A stretch of DNA of 64,000 nt, taken from Lutibacter sp. B1 (GTDB taxonomy: Bacteria; Bacteroidota; Bacteroidia; Flavobacteriales; Flavobacteriaceae). A program made the translations under genes and the position numbers. The notes under the pieces are model-generated. The model did not search any database. It was not told the DNA's origin and saw nothing but the letters and a program-made list of their open reading frames with translations. The stretch lies in assembly GCF_012524075.1 (NCBI RefSeq), contig NZ_JAAZUI010000003.1, forward strand, positions 62,001 through 126,000, in the 5' to 3' direction. Numbering within the stretch: the first letter of the stretch is position 1; each line of letters begins with the position of its first letter. Positions 9,026 through 17,901 of the stretch are shown here, in pieces.

Positions 9026-11764
9026 ATGAAATCATTTATTTCTAATGTTGTTGAGGATGTTTTAAACAAAAACAAAAATTATAATAACTTAATATGTGTA
9101 CTTCCAAGTCAAAGGGCATGTGTTTTTTTAAAAGAAGAACTAATAAATAGCATACCTAAAACTTCATTTTTGCCTAAAATTATTAGTATTGAAAACTATA
9201 TACAGGAGTTAGCTGATATCAGTTTAATTGACAATACTCAGTTGCTTTTCGAGTTTTATAGCATATATAAACAAAAAATCAAAGAAGAAAATATAGACAG
9301 TTTTGACTCATTTTCACAATGGGCTACCATTGCTTTGCAAGATTTTAATGAAATTGACAGTTATTTGATAGATACTGAGGTGTTTTTTTCTAACCTAAAG
9401 GATATTAAAAAGTTAAACAATTGGTTTCAAAATAAAAAACCAACAAAACTGGCAATAGATTATTTACAATTTTTTGAATATTTAGATGAATTATATACTG
9501 AACTTTATAAAAAACTTAAAGATAATAAAGTTGGTTATCAAGGTTTAATTTACAGAGAAGCCAAAGACAATTTAGAGTTTTATATTAATTCGCATTCAAA
9601 AGAGCATACTGTTTTTATAGGTTTTAATGCTTTAAACAATGCCGAAGAATTAATAATTCAAGAGTTGTTGTTGGCAAATATGGCATCAATTTATTGGGAT
9701 GCTAATGAGGCAATGTTAAAAAGTACTAATGGAGCAGGAGTTTTTTTAAGAAAGTACAAAAACGAATGGAGTTATTATAAAAACAATCCTTTTTTGTGGA
9801 TTGAAGATTTTACTGCTTTCAAAAAAAACATCCACATAATTTCTGTACCCAAAAATATAACTCAAATAAAATATGTAGGAGAGTTGTTGTCAAACTTTAC
9901 AGACTTCTCTAAAACAGCATTGGTTTTAGCAGATGAAAGTTTACTTACACTAGCGTTAAATTCTCTTCCAAACAATGTTAAAAATATAAATATTACTATG
10001 GGATATCCTTTAAAAGATATTCCGATAGCAAGTTTATTCGAAAAGTTTTTTAAACTTCATTTAAATCAAGAAAAATTCAATAAGGTATCTGAAGGTGAAT
10101 TTTATTATAAAGATGTTCTAAACCTTTTAAATGATCCTTTTTTAAATAAATTTGAGAGTGATTTACTTCAAAAAACAATACGTAAAATTAAAAGTGAAAA
10201 CAGTATATTTTTATCGGTGGCGTCACTTCAAAAAAATCTTTCTGAAATAGAAAAAACGAATATTGTTTTTTCATTATTTTACATTTCTTCAAACATAAAC
10301 AATGTAATAAATAGTTGTATTAAGTTTATAAATCAATTAAAAGATGTTGTTACGGGTATTGAAAAAGAATATTTGTACAGGTTTTATAATACGTTTAAAC
10401 AATTACAAAGCCTTAATACAGAATACAATCATATTGACAATTTAAAAACCTTGTATTTATTTTTCAATCAACTTTTAAGTAATGAAAAACTATCTTTTCA
10501 AGGGGAACCTTTACAAGGACTTCAACTTATGGGAATGTTGGAAACAAGAGCTTTGGATTTTGATACAGTTATAATTACCTCAGTTAATGAAGGAGTTTTA
10601 CCCGGCGGTAAAAGTGAAAATTCATTCCTTCCTTTTGATATTAAAAAGCATTTTAATTTACCAACTTATCAAGAAAAAGATGCTATTTTCTCATACCATT
10701 TTCAGAGGTTGTTACAAAGAGCAAAAAATGTTTATTTAGTGTATAATACGGAAACAGATGGTTATGGAGCGGGTGAAAAAAGCCGTTTTATCACTCAGCT
10801 TGAAATTGAAAACCTTAACTTAATTAAAACAGCTGTAAGTCCTAAAGTTCAACCATTAGAACTACCTGAAAATACTATTAAAAAAACACCGGAAGTATTA
10901 ATTAAATTAAAAGAAGTTTTTGAAAAAGGCATTTCGCCTTCAGCTTTGGCAACATACATATACAACCCAATGAGTTTTTACGAGCAAAAAGTACTAGATA
11001 TTAGCGAAGACAGCGAGGTTGAAGAAACAATAGAAGCAAATACAATGGGCTCGGTTATTCACGATGTTTTAGAAGAGCTTTATTTTCCTTTTTTAAATAA
11101 GTTTTTAAAAGAAGAAAATATTGTTGAAATGAGAGGGAAAATAGATGAATTACTCAATAAATATTTTGATAAACATTATGTAAAAGGTAATATTTTAACG
11201 GGTAAGAATAAACTTATTTTTGAAGTTTCTAAAACCTACATACATAAATTTTTAAAGCAGGAATTACAGTTGTTAAAACAAAATAAACAACTAAAAATAC
11301 TTGCTTTAGAAGAAAAACTAGAAACTGAAATAATTATAGACGGAATTGATTTTCCTATAAAATTAAAAGGAATTGTTGATAGAGTTGATGAGTTGGATGG
11401 AATTACTAGAATTATTGATTATAAAACCGGAAAAGTAGAAGCAAGTCAATTAAAAATACCGGATTTTAGTGTAATTTCAACCGATTATAAATACACAAAG
11501 GCGCTACAGGTAATGATGTATTCTTTAATGTATTCAAAAGAAAAATCAACTCAAATTATAAATCCTATTGAAGCAGGAATCATTTCCTTTAAAAGTTTAA
11601 ACAGTGGTTTTTTAAAAATGAATTTTTCCGATAAAAGAGGAGTTTCCGAAAGCTTAATTTCTTTAGAAAAAATTGAAGAGTTTTCTGTCGAATTAAACAC
11701 AATAATAAAAGAAATCTTAAATCCTGAAATACCTTTTATTCCAAATAAAGATTTACCATTTTAA
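9026..11764 (+). CDS. addB: PD-(D/E)XK nuclease, AddB-like partner of the AddA-type helicase
   Basis: 912 aa. The N-terminus (LICVLPSQRACVFLKEEL) resembles an inactivated AddB helicase fold: it lacks a Walker A GKT. The middle has a MLETRALDFDTVIITSVNEG segment typical of AddB, and the C-terminus is a RecB-family nuclease (GSVIHDVLEELY, then GIVDRVD and IIDYKTG). I see no Cys cluster of the AddB iron-sulfur type. It should act with the protein at 1564-4710 in end resection. The two genes are 4.3 kb apart on the same strand. A close homologue is common in Flavobacteriaceae. Confidence 0.8.
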   Translation: MKSFISNVVEDVLNKNKNYNNLICVLPSQRACVFLKEELINSIPKTSFLPKIISIENYIQELADISLIDNTQLLFEFYSIYKQKIKEENIDSFDSFSQWATIALQDFNEIDSYLIDTEVFFSNLKDIKKLNNWFQNKKPTKLAIDYLQFFEYLDELYTELYKKLKDNKVGYQGLIYREAKDNLEFYINSHSKEHTVFIGFNALNNAEELIIQELLLANMASIYWDANEAMLKSTNGAGVFLRKYKNEWSYYKNNPFLWIEDFTAFKKNIHIISVPKNITQIKYVGELLSNFTDFSKTALVLADESLLTLALNSLPNNVKNINITMGYPLKDIPIASLFEKFFKLHLNQEKFNKVSEGEFYYKDVLNLLNDPFLNKFESDLLQKTIRKIKSENSIFLSVASLQKNLSEIEKTNIVFSLFYISSNINNVINSCIKFINQLKDVVTGIEKEYLYRFYNTFKQLQSLNTEYNHIDNLKTLYLFFNQLLSNEKLSFQGEPLQGLQLMGMLETRALDFDTVIITSVNEGVLPGGKSENSFLPFDIKKHFNLPTYQEKDAIFSYHFQRLLQRAKNVYLVYNTETDGYGAGEKSRFITQLEIENLNLIKTAVSPKVQPLELPENTIKKTPEVLIKLKEVFEKGISPSALATYIYNPMSFYEQKVLDISEDSEVEETIEANTMGSVIHDVLEELYFPFLNKFLKEENIVEMRGKIDELLNKYFDKHYVKGNILTGKNKLIFEVSKTYIHKFLKQELQLLKQNKQLKILALEEKLETEIIIDGIDFPIKLKGIVDRVDELDGITRIIDYKTGKVEASQLKIPDFSVISTDYKYTKALQVMMYSLMYSKEKSTQIINPIEAGIISFKSLNSGFLKMNFSDKRGVSESLISLEKIEEFSVELNTIIKEILNPEIPFIPNKDLPF

Positions 11765-11774
11765 AATTAAAAGC

Positions 11775-12623
11775 ATGAAAGATCTACGCAATTTAACAGT
11801 ACAAAGTTCTCATCACAACAAACCAATTTTAACCGATATTTTTTATAACGATGATAAAATAAAAAAGCCAATTGTTATATTTTGTCATGGATATAAAGGT
11901 TATAAAGATTGGGGTGCGTGGAATTTAGTTGTAAATGAATTTACAAACAACAAATTATTTTTTGTAAAGTTTAATTTTTCTCATAATGGTGGAACTATTG
12001 AAAACCCGATTGATTTTCCTGATTTAGAGGCTTTTGGAGAAAATAATTTTATAATTGAGTTAAACGATTTGGAAGATGTTATTAATTATGTAGTGGAGAA
12101 TCAAGATTTTAAAGATGAAATTGACCCAACTAATATCACTTTAATTGGCCATTCTCGCGGAGGTGGTACGGTGGTTATAAAAGCATCAGAAAACAATAAA
12201 ATATCGAGAGTAATTACGTGGAACGGTATTTCCGATTTTGGTTCAAGATTTCCAAAAGGCAAAGAATTGGAATACTGGAAAGCTAATAAAATTGGCTACA
12301 TTTTAAATGCACGAACCAACCAAAAAATGCCACATTTGTATAAATTCTACGAAAATTTTAAAGAAAATGAAGAGCGTTTAACTATTAAAAATGCAGTTCA
12401 AAAACTAACAATTCCTCATTTAATTATTTATGGTGAAATAGATGATGTTGTACCTCCGGTTGAAGCTGAAAATTTACATTCGTGGAATCCGAAAAGTGAA
12501 TTGATTTGTATTGAAGAAATGAATCATGCTTTAGGATGTGTGCAGCCTTGGAAAGAATCAAAAATGCCTTTTCATTTAGAAAAAGTTGTTAAATTAACTA
12601 TAGATTTTATTCATAAAAAGTAA
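11775..12623 (+). CDS. Alpha/beta hydrolase
   Basis: 282 aa, no signal peptide, so cytoplasmic. Motifs: oxyanion loop IFCHGYKGYKDWG, nucleophile elbow GHSRGG, acidic residue near YGEIDDVVPP, and catalytic His in EEMNHALG. This is the serine hydrolase family often labelled as acyl-CoA or dienelactone-type hydrolases; the substrate is unknown. It begins 10 nt after the AddB-like stop, so it is probably cotranscribed with it, followed by the GNAT and MATE genes. Confidence 0.8.
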   Translation: MKDLRNLTVQSSHHNKPILTDIFYNDDKIKKPIVIFCHGYKGYKDWGAWNLVVNEFTNNKLFFVKFNFSHNGGTIENPIDFPDLEAFGENNFIIELNDLEDVINYVVENQDFKDEIDPTNITLIGHSRGGGTVVIKASENNKISRVITWNGISDFGSRFPKGKELEYWKANKIGYILNARTNQKMPHLYKFYENFKENEERLTIKNAVQKLTIPHLIIYGEIDDVVPPVEAENLHSWNPKSELICIEEMNHALGCVQPWKESKMPFHLEKVVKLTIDFIHKK

Positions 12624-12639
12624 AAGCTGTTTAAGGTAA

Positions 12640-13149
12640 ATGAAAATTGAAAAAGCTTCAAACAATGATTTAGTGCAATTATTTGAAATCACAAAGAGTT
12701 GTGCGTTAGATTTAACTGAAAAAGGTATTTTTCAGTGGAATGAGCATTATCCTTCTATTGAAGTTTTGCAAAACGATATTGATTTACATCAAATTTGGAA
12801 ATTAAGAGATGAAACTACTATTTTTGGAATAATTGTACTTACTGAAATTGAAGACAAAGAGTATAAAAACGTAAAATGGCTCACAAAAAACAGTAAAAAT
12901 TTATACATTCATAGGTTAGCTGTGCATCCAAAATTTCAAGGAAAAGGGTATGCGCAAAAACTAATGGATTTTGCCGAAAATTATGCTGAACAAAACAATT
13001 ACAGTTCAATTAGGTTAGATACCTTCAGCCAAAATAAAAGAAATCAAAAATTTTATGAGAAGCGTAACTATAAAAGACTCGAGAATATTTATTTTTCCAA
13101 ACAAAGCGAATACCCATTTTATTGTTATGAAAAAGTTTTAGATGTATAA
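12640..13149 (+). CDS. GNAT-family N-acetyltransferase
   Basis: 169 aa. The acetyl-CoA loop is visible in LAVHPKFQGKGYAQKLMDFAE (motif A, Q/RxxGxG/A), followed by IRLDTFSQNKRNQKFYEKRNY typical of GNAT motif B. It transfers an acetyl group to an unknown small molecule or protein amine. The stop overlaps the MATE start by 8 nt, so the two are translationally coupled. The overlap with an exporter could mean a shared detoxification role; this is inference only. Confidence 0.82.
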   Translation: MKIEKASNNDLVQLFEITKSCALDLTEKGIFQWNEHYPSIEVLQNDIDLHQIWKLRDETTIFGIIVLTEIEDKEYKNVKWLTKNSKNLYIHRLAVHPKFQGKGYAQKLMDFAENYAEQNNYSSIRLDTFSQNKRNQKFYEKRNYKRLENIYFSKQSEYPFYCYEKVLDV

Positions 13150-14476
13150 AGAATCCAATATAACTTTTAAAGGAATTAATAAGTTGGCAATTCCCGCTAT
13201 TATTTCAGGTATTGCCGAGCCTTTATTGTCTATAACAGATACTGCCATTGTTGGTAATATTCAAGTAAATCCAACAGAAGCATTGGCTGCAGTTGGTATA
13301 GCAGGCTCATTTATTTCGGCTTTGGTGTGGATATTGGCACAAACACGTTCAGCAATTTCTGCAACAATATCCAAGTATTTAGGAGCAAAAAAATTAAATG
13401 AGATTGAAACCTTACCGGCACAAATTATAGCCATAAACTTTTTGTTAAGTACTCTAATTTATATTGTAACACTCTTTTTTGTACAGCAAATTTTTATGTT
13501 GTACAATGCACAAGGTTTAATTTTAAATTATGCTGTAGAATATTATAAAATTAGGGCTCTTGGATTTCCTCTAACTCTTTTCGTATTTTCAGTATTTGGA
13601 GTTTTTAGAGGTTTGCAAAATACTTTTTGGCCTATGGTAATAAGCATTGTAGGAATGGTTTTAAACATTGTTTTGGATTTTGTTTTGGTATACGGAATTG
13701 ATGGTTTATTAAACCCCATGAATGTAAAAGGAGCTGCTTGGGCAAGTGTTATAGCTCAGGGAGTAATGGCAATGCTTTCTTTGGTTTTGTTGCTTAAAAA
13801 AACGCCTTTCAACTTAAAATTTGTGTTACCTTTTAATAAAGAAATTAAAAATTTACTTTCTATAAGTTTAAATTTAATAATTAGGGCATCTGCCTTAAAT
13901 GTGGCATTATATTTGGCAAATTCTTTTGCTACAAAATATGGTAACAATTACATTGCTGCTCAAACAATTGCTTTCCAAATTTGGTTGTTTTTTGCTTTTT
14001 TTATTGATGGGTATGCCAGTGTTGGCAATATAGTTTCGGGGAAGTTATTGGGTGAAGAAAATTATGAAAAACTATGGAAATTAAGCGTAAAACTAAGTCG
14101 CTATTCCGTTGTAATAGCAGTTTTATTATCGCTTTTTTGTGTAATGTTTTATTTTCCAATAGGGCGAATGTTTTCTCAAGATGCGTTGGTACTGCAATCG
14201 TTTTACAGTATTTTTTGGATTGTACTTGTAATGCAACCTTTAAATGCTGTAGCATTTGTTTTTGATGGTATTTTTAAAGGACTGGCTGAAGCTGTAACAC
14301 TTCGGAATTTACTATTAATTGCAACATTTTTAGGGTTTACACCGGCACTTTTAATAGGAGATTATTTTAATTTGAAACTCTATGGTGTTTGGATTGCTTT
14401 TACAGTTTGGATGCTTTTAAGAGGAGGTATTTTAGTAATTAAATTTAGGAGAAAATATTTGTTTAAAAACGCGTAA
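13142..14476 (+). CDS. MATE-family multidrug/metabolite efflux transporter (DinF-like)
   Basis: 444 aa with about twelve hydrophobic segments in two halves. The N-terminal pattern (LAIPAIISGIAEPLLSITDTAIVG) is that of DinF-type MATE proteins. It would expel cationic compounds using Na+ or H+ across the inner membrane. The start at 13142 overlaps the GNAT gene (ATG inside the last codons). Full length, no breaks. Confidence 0.88.
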   Translation: MYKESNITFKGINKLAIPAIISGIAEPLLSITDTAIVGNIQVNPTEALAAVGIAGSFISALVWILAQTRSAISATISKYLGAKKLNEIETLPAQIIAINFLLSTLIYIVTLFFVQQIFMLYNAQGLILNYAVEYYKIRALGFPLTLFVFSVFGVFRGLQNTFWPMVISIVGMVLNIVLDFVLVYGIDGLLNPMNVKGAAWASVIAQGVMAMLSLVLLLKKTPFNLKFVLPFNKEIKNLLSISLNLIIRASALNVALYLANSFATKYGNNYIAAQTIAFQIWLFFAFFIDGYASVGNIVSGKLLGEENYEKLWKLSVKLSRYSVVIAVLLSLFCVMFYFPIGRMFSQDALVLQSFYSIFWIVLVMQPLNAVAFVFDGIFKGLAEAVTLRNLLLIATFLGFTPALLIGDYFNLKLYGVWIAFTVWMLLRGGILVIKFRRKYLFKNA

Positions 14477-14486
14477 CTTTGAAATT

Positions 14487-15242
14487 ATGAGCAACGGAAG
14501 TTTATACACACACATTCAAAACAATATAGCAACAGTTGAGTTTTCTCATCCTGCAAGTAATTCTTTTCCCGGGGAATTGTTAGAAAGATTAACCAAGGTT
14601 TTTAATGAGCTAAGCATTAATAAAGATGTTTATGTAATTATTTTAAAAAGCGAAGGGGATACTACATTTTGTGCAGGAGCTTCATTTAATGAATTAGTTA
14701 CAATTTCTAATTTTGAAGAAGGAAAACGATTTTTTTCAGGTTTTGCCAATGTAATTAATGCGATGCGAAAATGCTCAAAATTAATCATCGGGCGTGTACA
14801 AGGCAAAGCCGTTGGCGGAGGCGTTGGTTTGGCTGCAGCCTGCGATTACTGTTTTGCTACCGAGCAATCTTCTGTCAAATTATCAGAGTTTACCATAGGT
14901 ATTGGTCCGTTTGTAATTGGACCTGCAGTTGAACGTAAAATTGGCTTGTCCGGCTTATCAGAATTAACCTTAGATGCCACAAGTTGGCAAAGTGCTTATT
15001 GGGCAAAAGAGAAAGGCTTGTATGCGAAAGTTTTTGAGACAATTAAGGAAATGGATACCGAAGTTGATAATTTGGCTTTAAAACTCTCTAAATACAATCC
15101 TGAGGCATTAAGTGAAATGAAAAATGTTTTTTGGGAGAGTACTGAAAATTGGGACGAGTTGTTGGAAAACAGAGCGGAAATTAGCGGAAAGCTGGTTTTA
15201 TCAGAATTTACTAAAAACGCATTGCAAAAATTTAAAAAATAA
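14487..15242 (+). CDS. Enoyl-CoA hydratase/isomerase family protein
   Basis: 251 aa crotonase fold. The oxyanion-hole regions are CAGASFNEL (about residues 62-70) and VQGKAVGGGVGLAAACDYCFA (about 105-125). The Glu pair of true enoyl-CoA hydratases is not obvious: positions after GGG read AAACDY, and the second site has IGIGPFVIGPAV. It may therefore be an isomerase- or PaaG-like member. Acts on an acyl-CoA in the cytoplasm. A TAACTTTG box at 14474-14481 ends 5 nt before the ATG, which would give a near-leaderless transcript if used. Confidence 0.8.
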   Translation: MSNGSLYTHIQNNIATVEFSHPASNSFPGELLERLTKVFNELSINKDVYVIILKSEGDTTFCAGASFNELVTISNFEEGKRFFSGFANVINAMRKCSKLIIGRVQGKAVGGGVGLAAACDYCFATEQSSVKLSEFTIGIGPFVIGPAVERKIGLSGLSELTLDATSWQSAYWAKEKGLYAKVFETIKEMDTEVDNLALKLSKYNPEALSEMKNVFWESTENWDELLENRAEISGKLVLSEFTKNALQKFKK

Positions 15243-15255
15243 TCTCTTTTTATTA

Positions 15256-15280
15256 GTTGATTTAGAAAATGTAAATCAAC
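15256..15280 (+). terminator. Possible weak terminator after the enoyl-CoA hydratase gene
   Basis: An 8-bp stem (GTTGATTT / AAATCAAC) with a 9-nt loop followed by ACTTTT. It is AT-rich with a short T-tract, so only moderately convincing. Confidence 0.4.
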
Positions 15281-15386
15281 ACTTTTCAGCAACATTAAAA
15301 TTTTATTTCAAAAAACAATTGCCTACATAATTTATTGATTTAAGAATGTGGATTTGTTTTGTATACACTTAAATAAAAAATAAGTT

Positions 15387-15424
15387 AAATATCGTGGTAT
15401 TTACCTTATTAATTCGTAAATTAA
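15387..15424 (+). promoter_or_regulatory. Two small palindromes upstream of a hydrolase gene
   Basis: The 292-bp gap 15243-15534 has no gene. It holds AAATATCGTGGTATTT (15387-15402) and TTAATTCGTAAATTAA (15409-15424), each a short inverted repeat. They are spaced about two helical turns centre to centre, 110-150 nt before the next start. Candidate operator sites; no known regulator matched. Confidence 0.3.
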
Positions 15425-15534
15425 CGTGAAAATACAGAACCTGTTTTTTTATTTAAAAAAACATAATTCTTCCCAAAGGCATTATACCGATGTAAACTGA
15501 ACATAATAACAAAAAATTCTAAAATAATAAAGTT

Positions 15535-16188
15535 ATGATTGCAAAAGTAACCTACCGAAAAATAGAAGTTCCTTTAGGCGATATTAGTTTGAAAGGACGT
15601 TTAAAATTAGTTGATGATAGCAAAGGAATTGTGCTATTTTCACACGGGAAAGGAAGCAATCGACTAAGTGTTAGAAATAATTACGTAGCCGAATTGTTAG
15701 TTGAACATGGTTTTTCCAGTTTGTTATTTGATTTATTAACTCCGTTAGAAGCTGAAATTCAGCAAAACAGGGTAAATCTTGAACTTCTTACTAAACGACT
15801 TTTAAAAGTTACTGAATGGGTTAGATCTTACCATGAAACAAAACATCTGCCTATTGCATATTTTGGCTCTAGCTCTTATGGTGCCGCTTCGGCTTTAAAG
15901 GCTGTTAGTAAATTAGGAGATAAGGTAAAAGCAGTGGTATCAAGAGGTGGCAGACCGGATCTTGTAATGGATGTTTTGAAAGATATAAAAACACCTACGC
16001 TTTTCTTAGTGGGAAGTAATGATGAAGAAGATATAGTAGAATCAAATAAAAAGATACTCTCAGAAATGAATTGTATTCACGAATTAAGCATCATTGGAGG
16101 TGCATCTCATCTATTTGAAGAATCAGGAAAAATGGAAGATGTTACCGAGCATACGGTAAATTGGTTCGATAAATATTTACATCTATAA
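15535..16188 (+). CDS. Dienelactone hydrolase-like alpha/beta hydrolase
   Basis: 217 aa, cytoplasmic. It has FSHGKGSNRLS (oxyanion loop), nucleophile elbow GSSSYGAASA, and late GSNDEED and GGASHLFEE for the acid and His. This family is often found fused to or beside phosphoribosyltransferase domains in other bacteria; that domain is absent here. Substrate unknown. It sits alone between a palindrome-bearing upstream region and a long hairpin, so it is probably monocistronic. Confidence 0.78.
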   Translation: MIAKVTYRKIEVPLGDISLKGRLKLVDDSKGIVLFSHGKGSNRLSVRNNYVAELLVEHGFSSLLFDLLTPLEAEIQQNRVNLELLTKRLLKVTEWVRSYHETKHLPIAYFGSSSYGAASALKAVSKLGDKVKAVVSRGGRPDLVMDVLKDIKTPTLFLVGSNDEEDIVESNKKILSEMNCIHELSIIGGASHLFEESGKMEDVTEHTVNWFDKYLHL

Positions 16189-16369
16189 AAAAGGAAAAAA
16201 GAAATAATGCTTTAGTTACTTAACTATTTGGAAGTTGCTTCTAATTTTGCTGAAATAATTAAAATGTGTTTGCAATACTTATTTCAATCAAAAGATATGT
16301 TAAAAGTTACCTTCAGTAGAAAGATATGGTTTGAAACAAACTATAAAAAAGACTACTTTAGCCAAAAAT

Positions 16370-16408
16370 AAAATCAAGAAATCTATTCAAAATAGATTTC
16401 TTGATTTT
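16370..16408 (+). terminator. Long perfect hairpin, probable terminator
   Basis: An 18-bp perfect stem (16370-16387 and 16391-16408; 19 bp counting 16369/16409) with a 3-nt loop CAA. Arms begin AAAATC and end GATTTT, so T's follow on either strand. It separates the hydrolase from the small membrane protein. A TTG at 16401 within it would extend the next gene but is unlikely to be used. Confidence 0.7.
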
Positions 16409-16424
16409 AAGAGATATATTAAAC

Positions 16425-16607
16425 ATGTTTAGTGGTTTGCTGTTACTTGTACAACAAGTAAATATTGAAGAAAAAATAAAAAATGCCCCTGATAAAAGTT
16501 ATGAAATTGGTGTTGTAATTGGCACGTATTTACCTTTTGTTTTGTTGGTAATATTGGCATATATTATTTACAATAGAGCTAAAAACAGGAAAGATCTAGA
16601 CGATTAA
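16425..16607 (+). CDS. Small single-span membrane protein, unknown function
   Basis: 60 aa from the ATG at 16425; the frame also opens at a TTG at 16401 inside the hairpin, which I reject. It has a hydrophobic start, an acidic/basic middle, one clear transmembrane helix at about residues 29-48 (VVIGTYLPFVLLVILAYIIY) and a charged tail (NRAKNRKDLDD). It begins 16 nt after the hairpin and ends 22 nt before queD, so it may share a transcript with queD. I do not recognise the family. Confidence 0.55.
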   Translation: MFSGLLLLVQQVNIEEKIKNAPDKSYEIGVVIGTYLPFVLLVILAYIIYNRAKNRKDLDD

Positions 16608-16629
16608 TATGATTAAATTAAAGTGAAAA

Positions 16630-17091
16630 ATGAGCAATATTAGAATTACCAAACAATTTTATTTTGAAACCGGACACGCATTGTATGGGTACGACGGAAA
16701 ATGTAAAAACGTTCATGGACATAGCTACAAACTTTCAGTTACCGTTATAGGTGAGCCAATAAGTGATAAAACGAATGTTAAATACGGAATGGTGATAGAT
16801 TTTGGTGATTTAAAAAAAATTGTTGCTTCTGAAATTGTTGATGTATTTGATCATGCTACAGTTTTTAATAAAAATACACCACATTTAGAATTGGCTAAAG
16901 AGCTTGAAATAAGAGGGCATAACGTAATTTTAGTAGACTATCAGCCTACAAGTGAAATGATGTTGGTAGATTTTGCTCAAAAAATTAAAAATAAATTACC
17001 CACCACTATTCAACTTCATTCTTTAAAATTACAGGAAACCGGCACGTCGCATGCCGAATGGTATGCGAGTGATAATGCTCCTCATCCTTAG
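16630..17091 (+). CDS. queD: 6-carboxytetrahydropterin synthase
   Basis: 153 aa. The zinc histidines are in FETGHALYG and NVHGHSY, the catalytic Cys is in the intervening GKCKNVHG, and the substrate Glu is in LQETGTSHAEW. QueD converts dihydroneopterin triphosphate to 6-carboxytetrahydropterin in queuosine (preQ0) synthesis. No other que genes are in the window. The final codons run into a CCTTAGTCCTTCTC-type sequence resembling dispersed flavobacterial intergenic repeats, so the last few residues (APHP) may be recently acquired. Confidence 0.9.
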   Translation: MSNIRITKQFYFETGHALYGYDGKCKNVHGHSYKLSVTVIGEPISDKTNVKYGMVIDFGDLKKIVASEIVDVFDHATVFNKNTPHLELAKELEIRGHNVILVDYQPTSEMMLVDFAQKIKNKLPTTIQLHSLKLQETGTSHAEWYASDNAPHP

Positions 17092-17173
17092 TCCTTCTCA
17101 AAGGAAAGGAAACTTGTTGCCTTTGTTTTATTTCATTATAGAAGTCTTTCACTTAGGAAGATTTAGAAGAGCT

Positions 17174-17806
17174 TTATTTTCCGTTAAAAGTATTCATGGT
17201 TAAATTTAAACCTGCGGTACCAAACGATTTTATAACTTGGGCTGATTTATCCATACGTTCCGGTAATAATTTAAGTTCGTCATCATTCCATTTTCCCAAA
17301 ACATAATCAACTTGTTTGCCTTTTGAAAACTCAGAACCTACACCAAATCTAAATCGGGCATATTGTTGTGTTTGTAAAACAGCGTTGATGTCTTTTAAGC
17401 CATTGTGGCCACCATCACTTCCTTTAGCTTTTACTCTAATACTTCCAAAATCCAAATTTAGATCGTCACAAATTACCAATAAATTTTCGAGCGGAATTTT
17501 TTCTTTCGTAAGCCAATAGTTAACAGCTTTTCCACTTAAATTCATATAAGTAGAAGGTTTTAGTAAAATAAAAGTTCTCCCTTTAAATCTGAATTTGGCT
17601 ATGGCACCTAGTTTTTCATTTTCAAAAGTTATTTCTTCTTTTGAGGCAATTTCATCTAAAATTTTAAAACCAATGTTGTGTCTTGTATCAACATATTTTT
17701 CGCCAATATTTCCTAAGCCAACAATTAAGAATTTTTTCATATAATCTGTTGTTACTTCTTCTTTTTTAGAGCCAAATATTAATTTAAGTAATTTTTTTAT
17801 TTGCAT
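17174..17806 (-). CDS. pth: Peptidyl-tRNA hydrolase
   Basis: 210 aa from the ATG at 17806, or 188 aa from an internal ATG at 17740. The core begins MKKFLIVGLGNIG. Catalytic residues: Asn in GLGN, His in DTRHNIG (His43 of the long form), Asp in CDDLNL, Asn in GGHNGLKDI. It frees tRNA from prematurely released peptidyl-tRNA. The 22-residue basic N-terminal extension is, to my knowledge, seen in other flavobacteria. It lies downstream of rplY on the same strand, the common rplY-pth pairing, but a terminator (17849-17877) stands between them. Confidence 0.94.
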   Translation of the reverse strand: MQIKKLLKLIFGSKKEEVTTDYMKKFLIVGLGNIGEKYVDTRHNIGFKILDEIASKEEITFENEKLGAIAKFRFKGRTFILLKPSTYMNLSGKAVNYWLTKEKIPLENLLVICDDLNLDFGSIRVKAKGSDGGHNGLKDINAVLQTQQYARFRFGVGSEFSKGKQVDYVLGKWNDDELKLLPERMDKSAQVIKSFGTAGLNLTMNTFNGK

Positions 17807-17848
17807 AGAGCAAAAATAGTAAAAAAGAAAAAAGGTTTAGTTAAAATA

Positions 17849-17877
17849 AAAAAGCGTTACAATTTGCAACGCTTTTT
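17849..17877 (-). terminator. Terminator between rplY and pth
   Basis: A 10-bp stem (AAAAAGCGTT / AACGCTTTTT) with a small inner CAA/TTG extension. On the minus strand a T-run follows. pth would need read-through or its own promoter. Confidence 0.78.
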
Positions 17878-17901
17878 AGAATTTTAAAATACAAGTATAT
17901 T

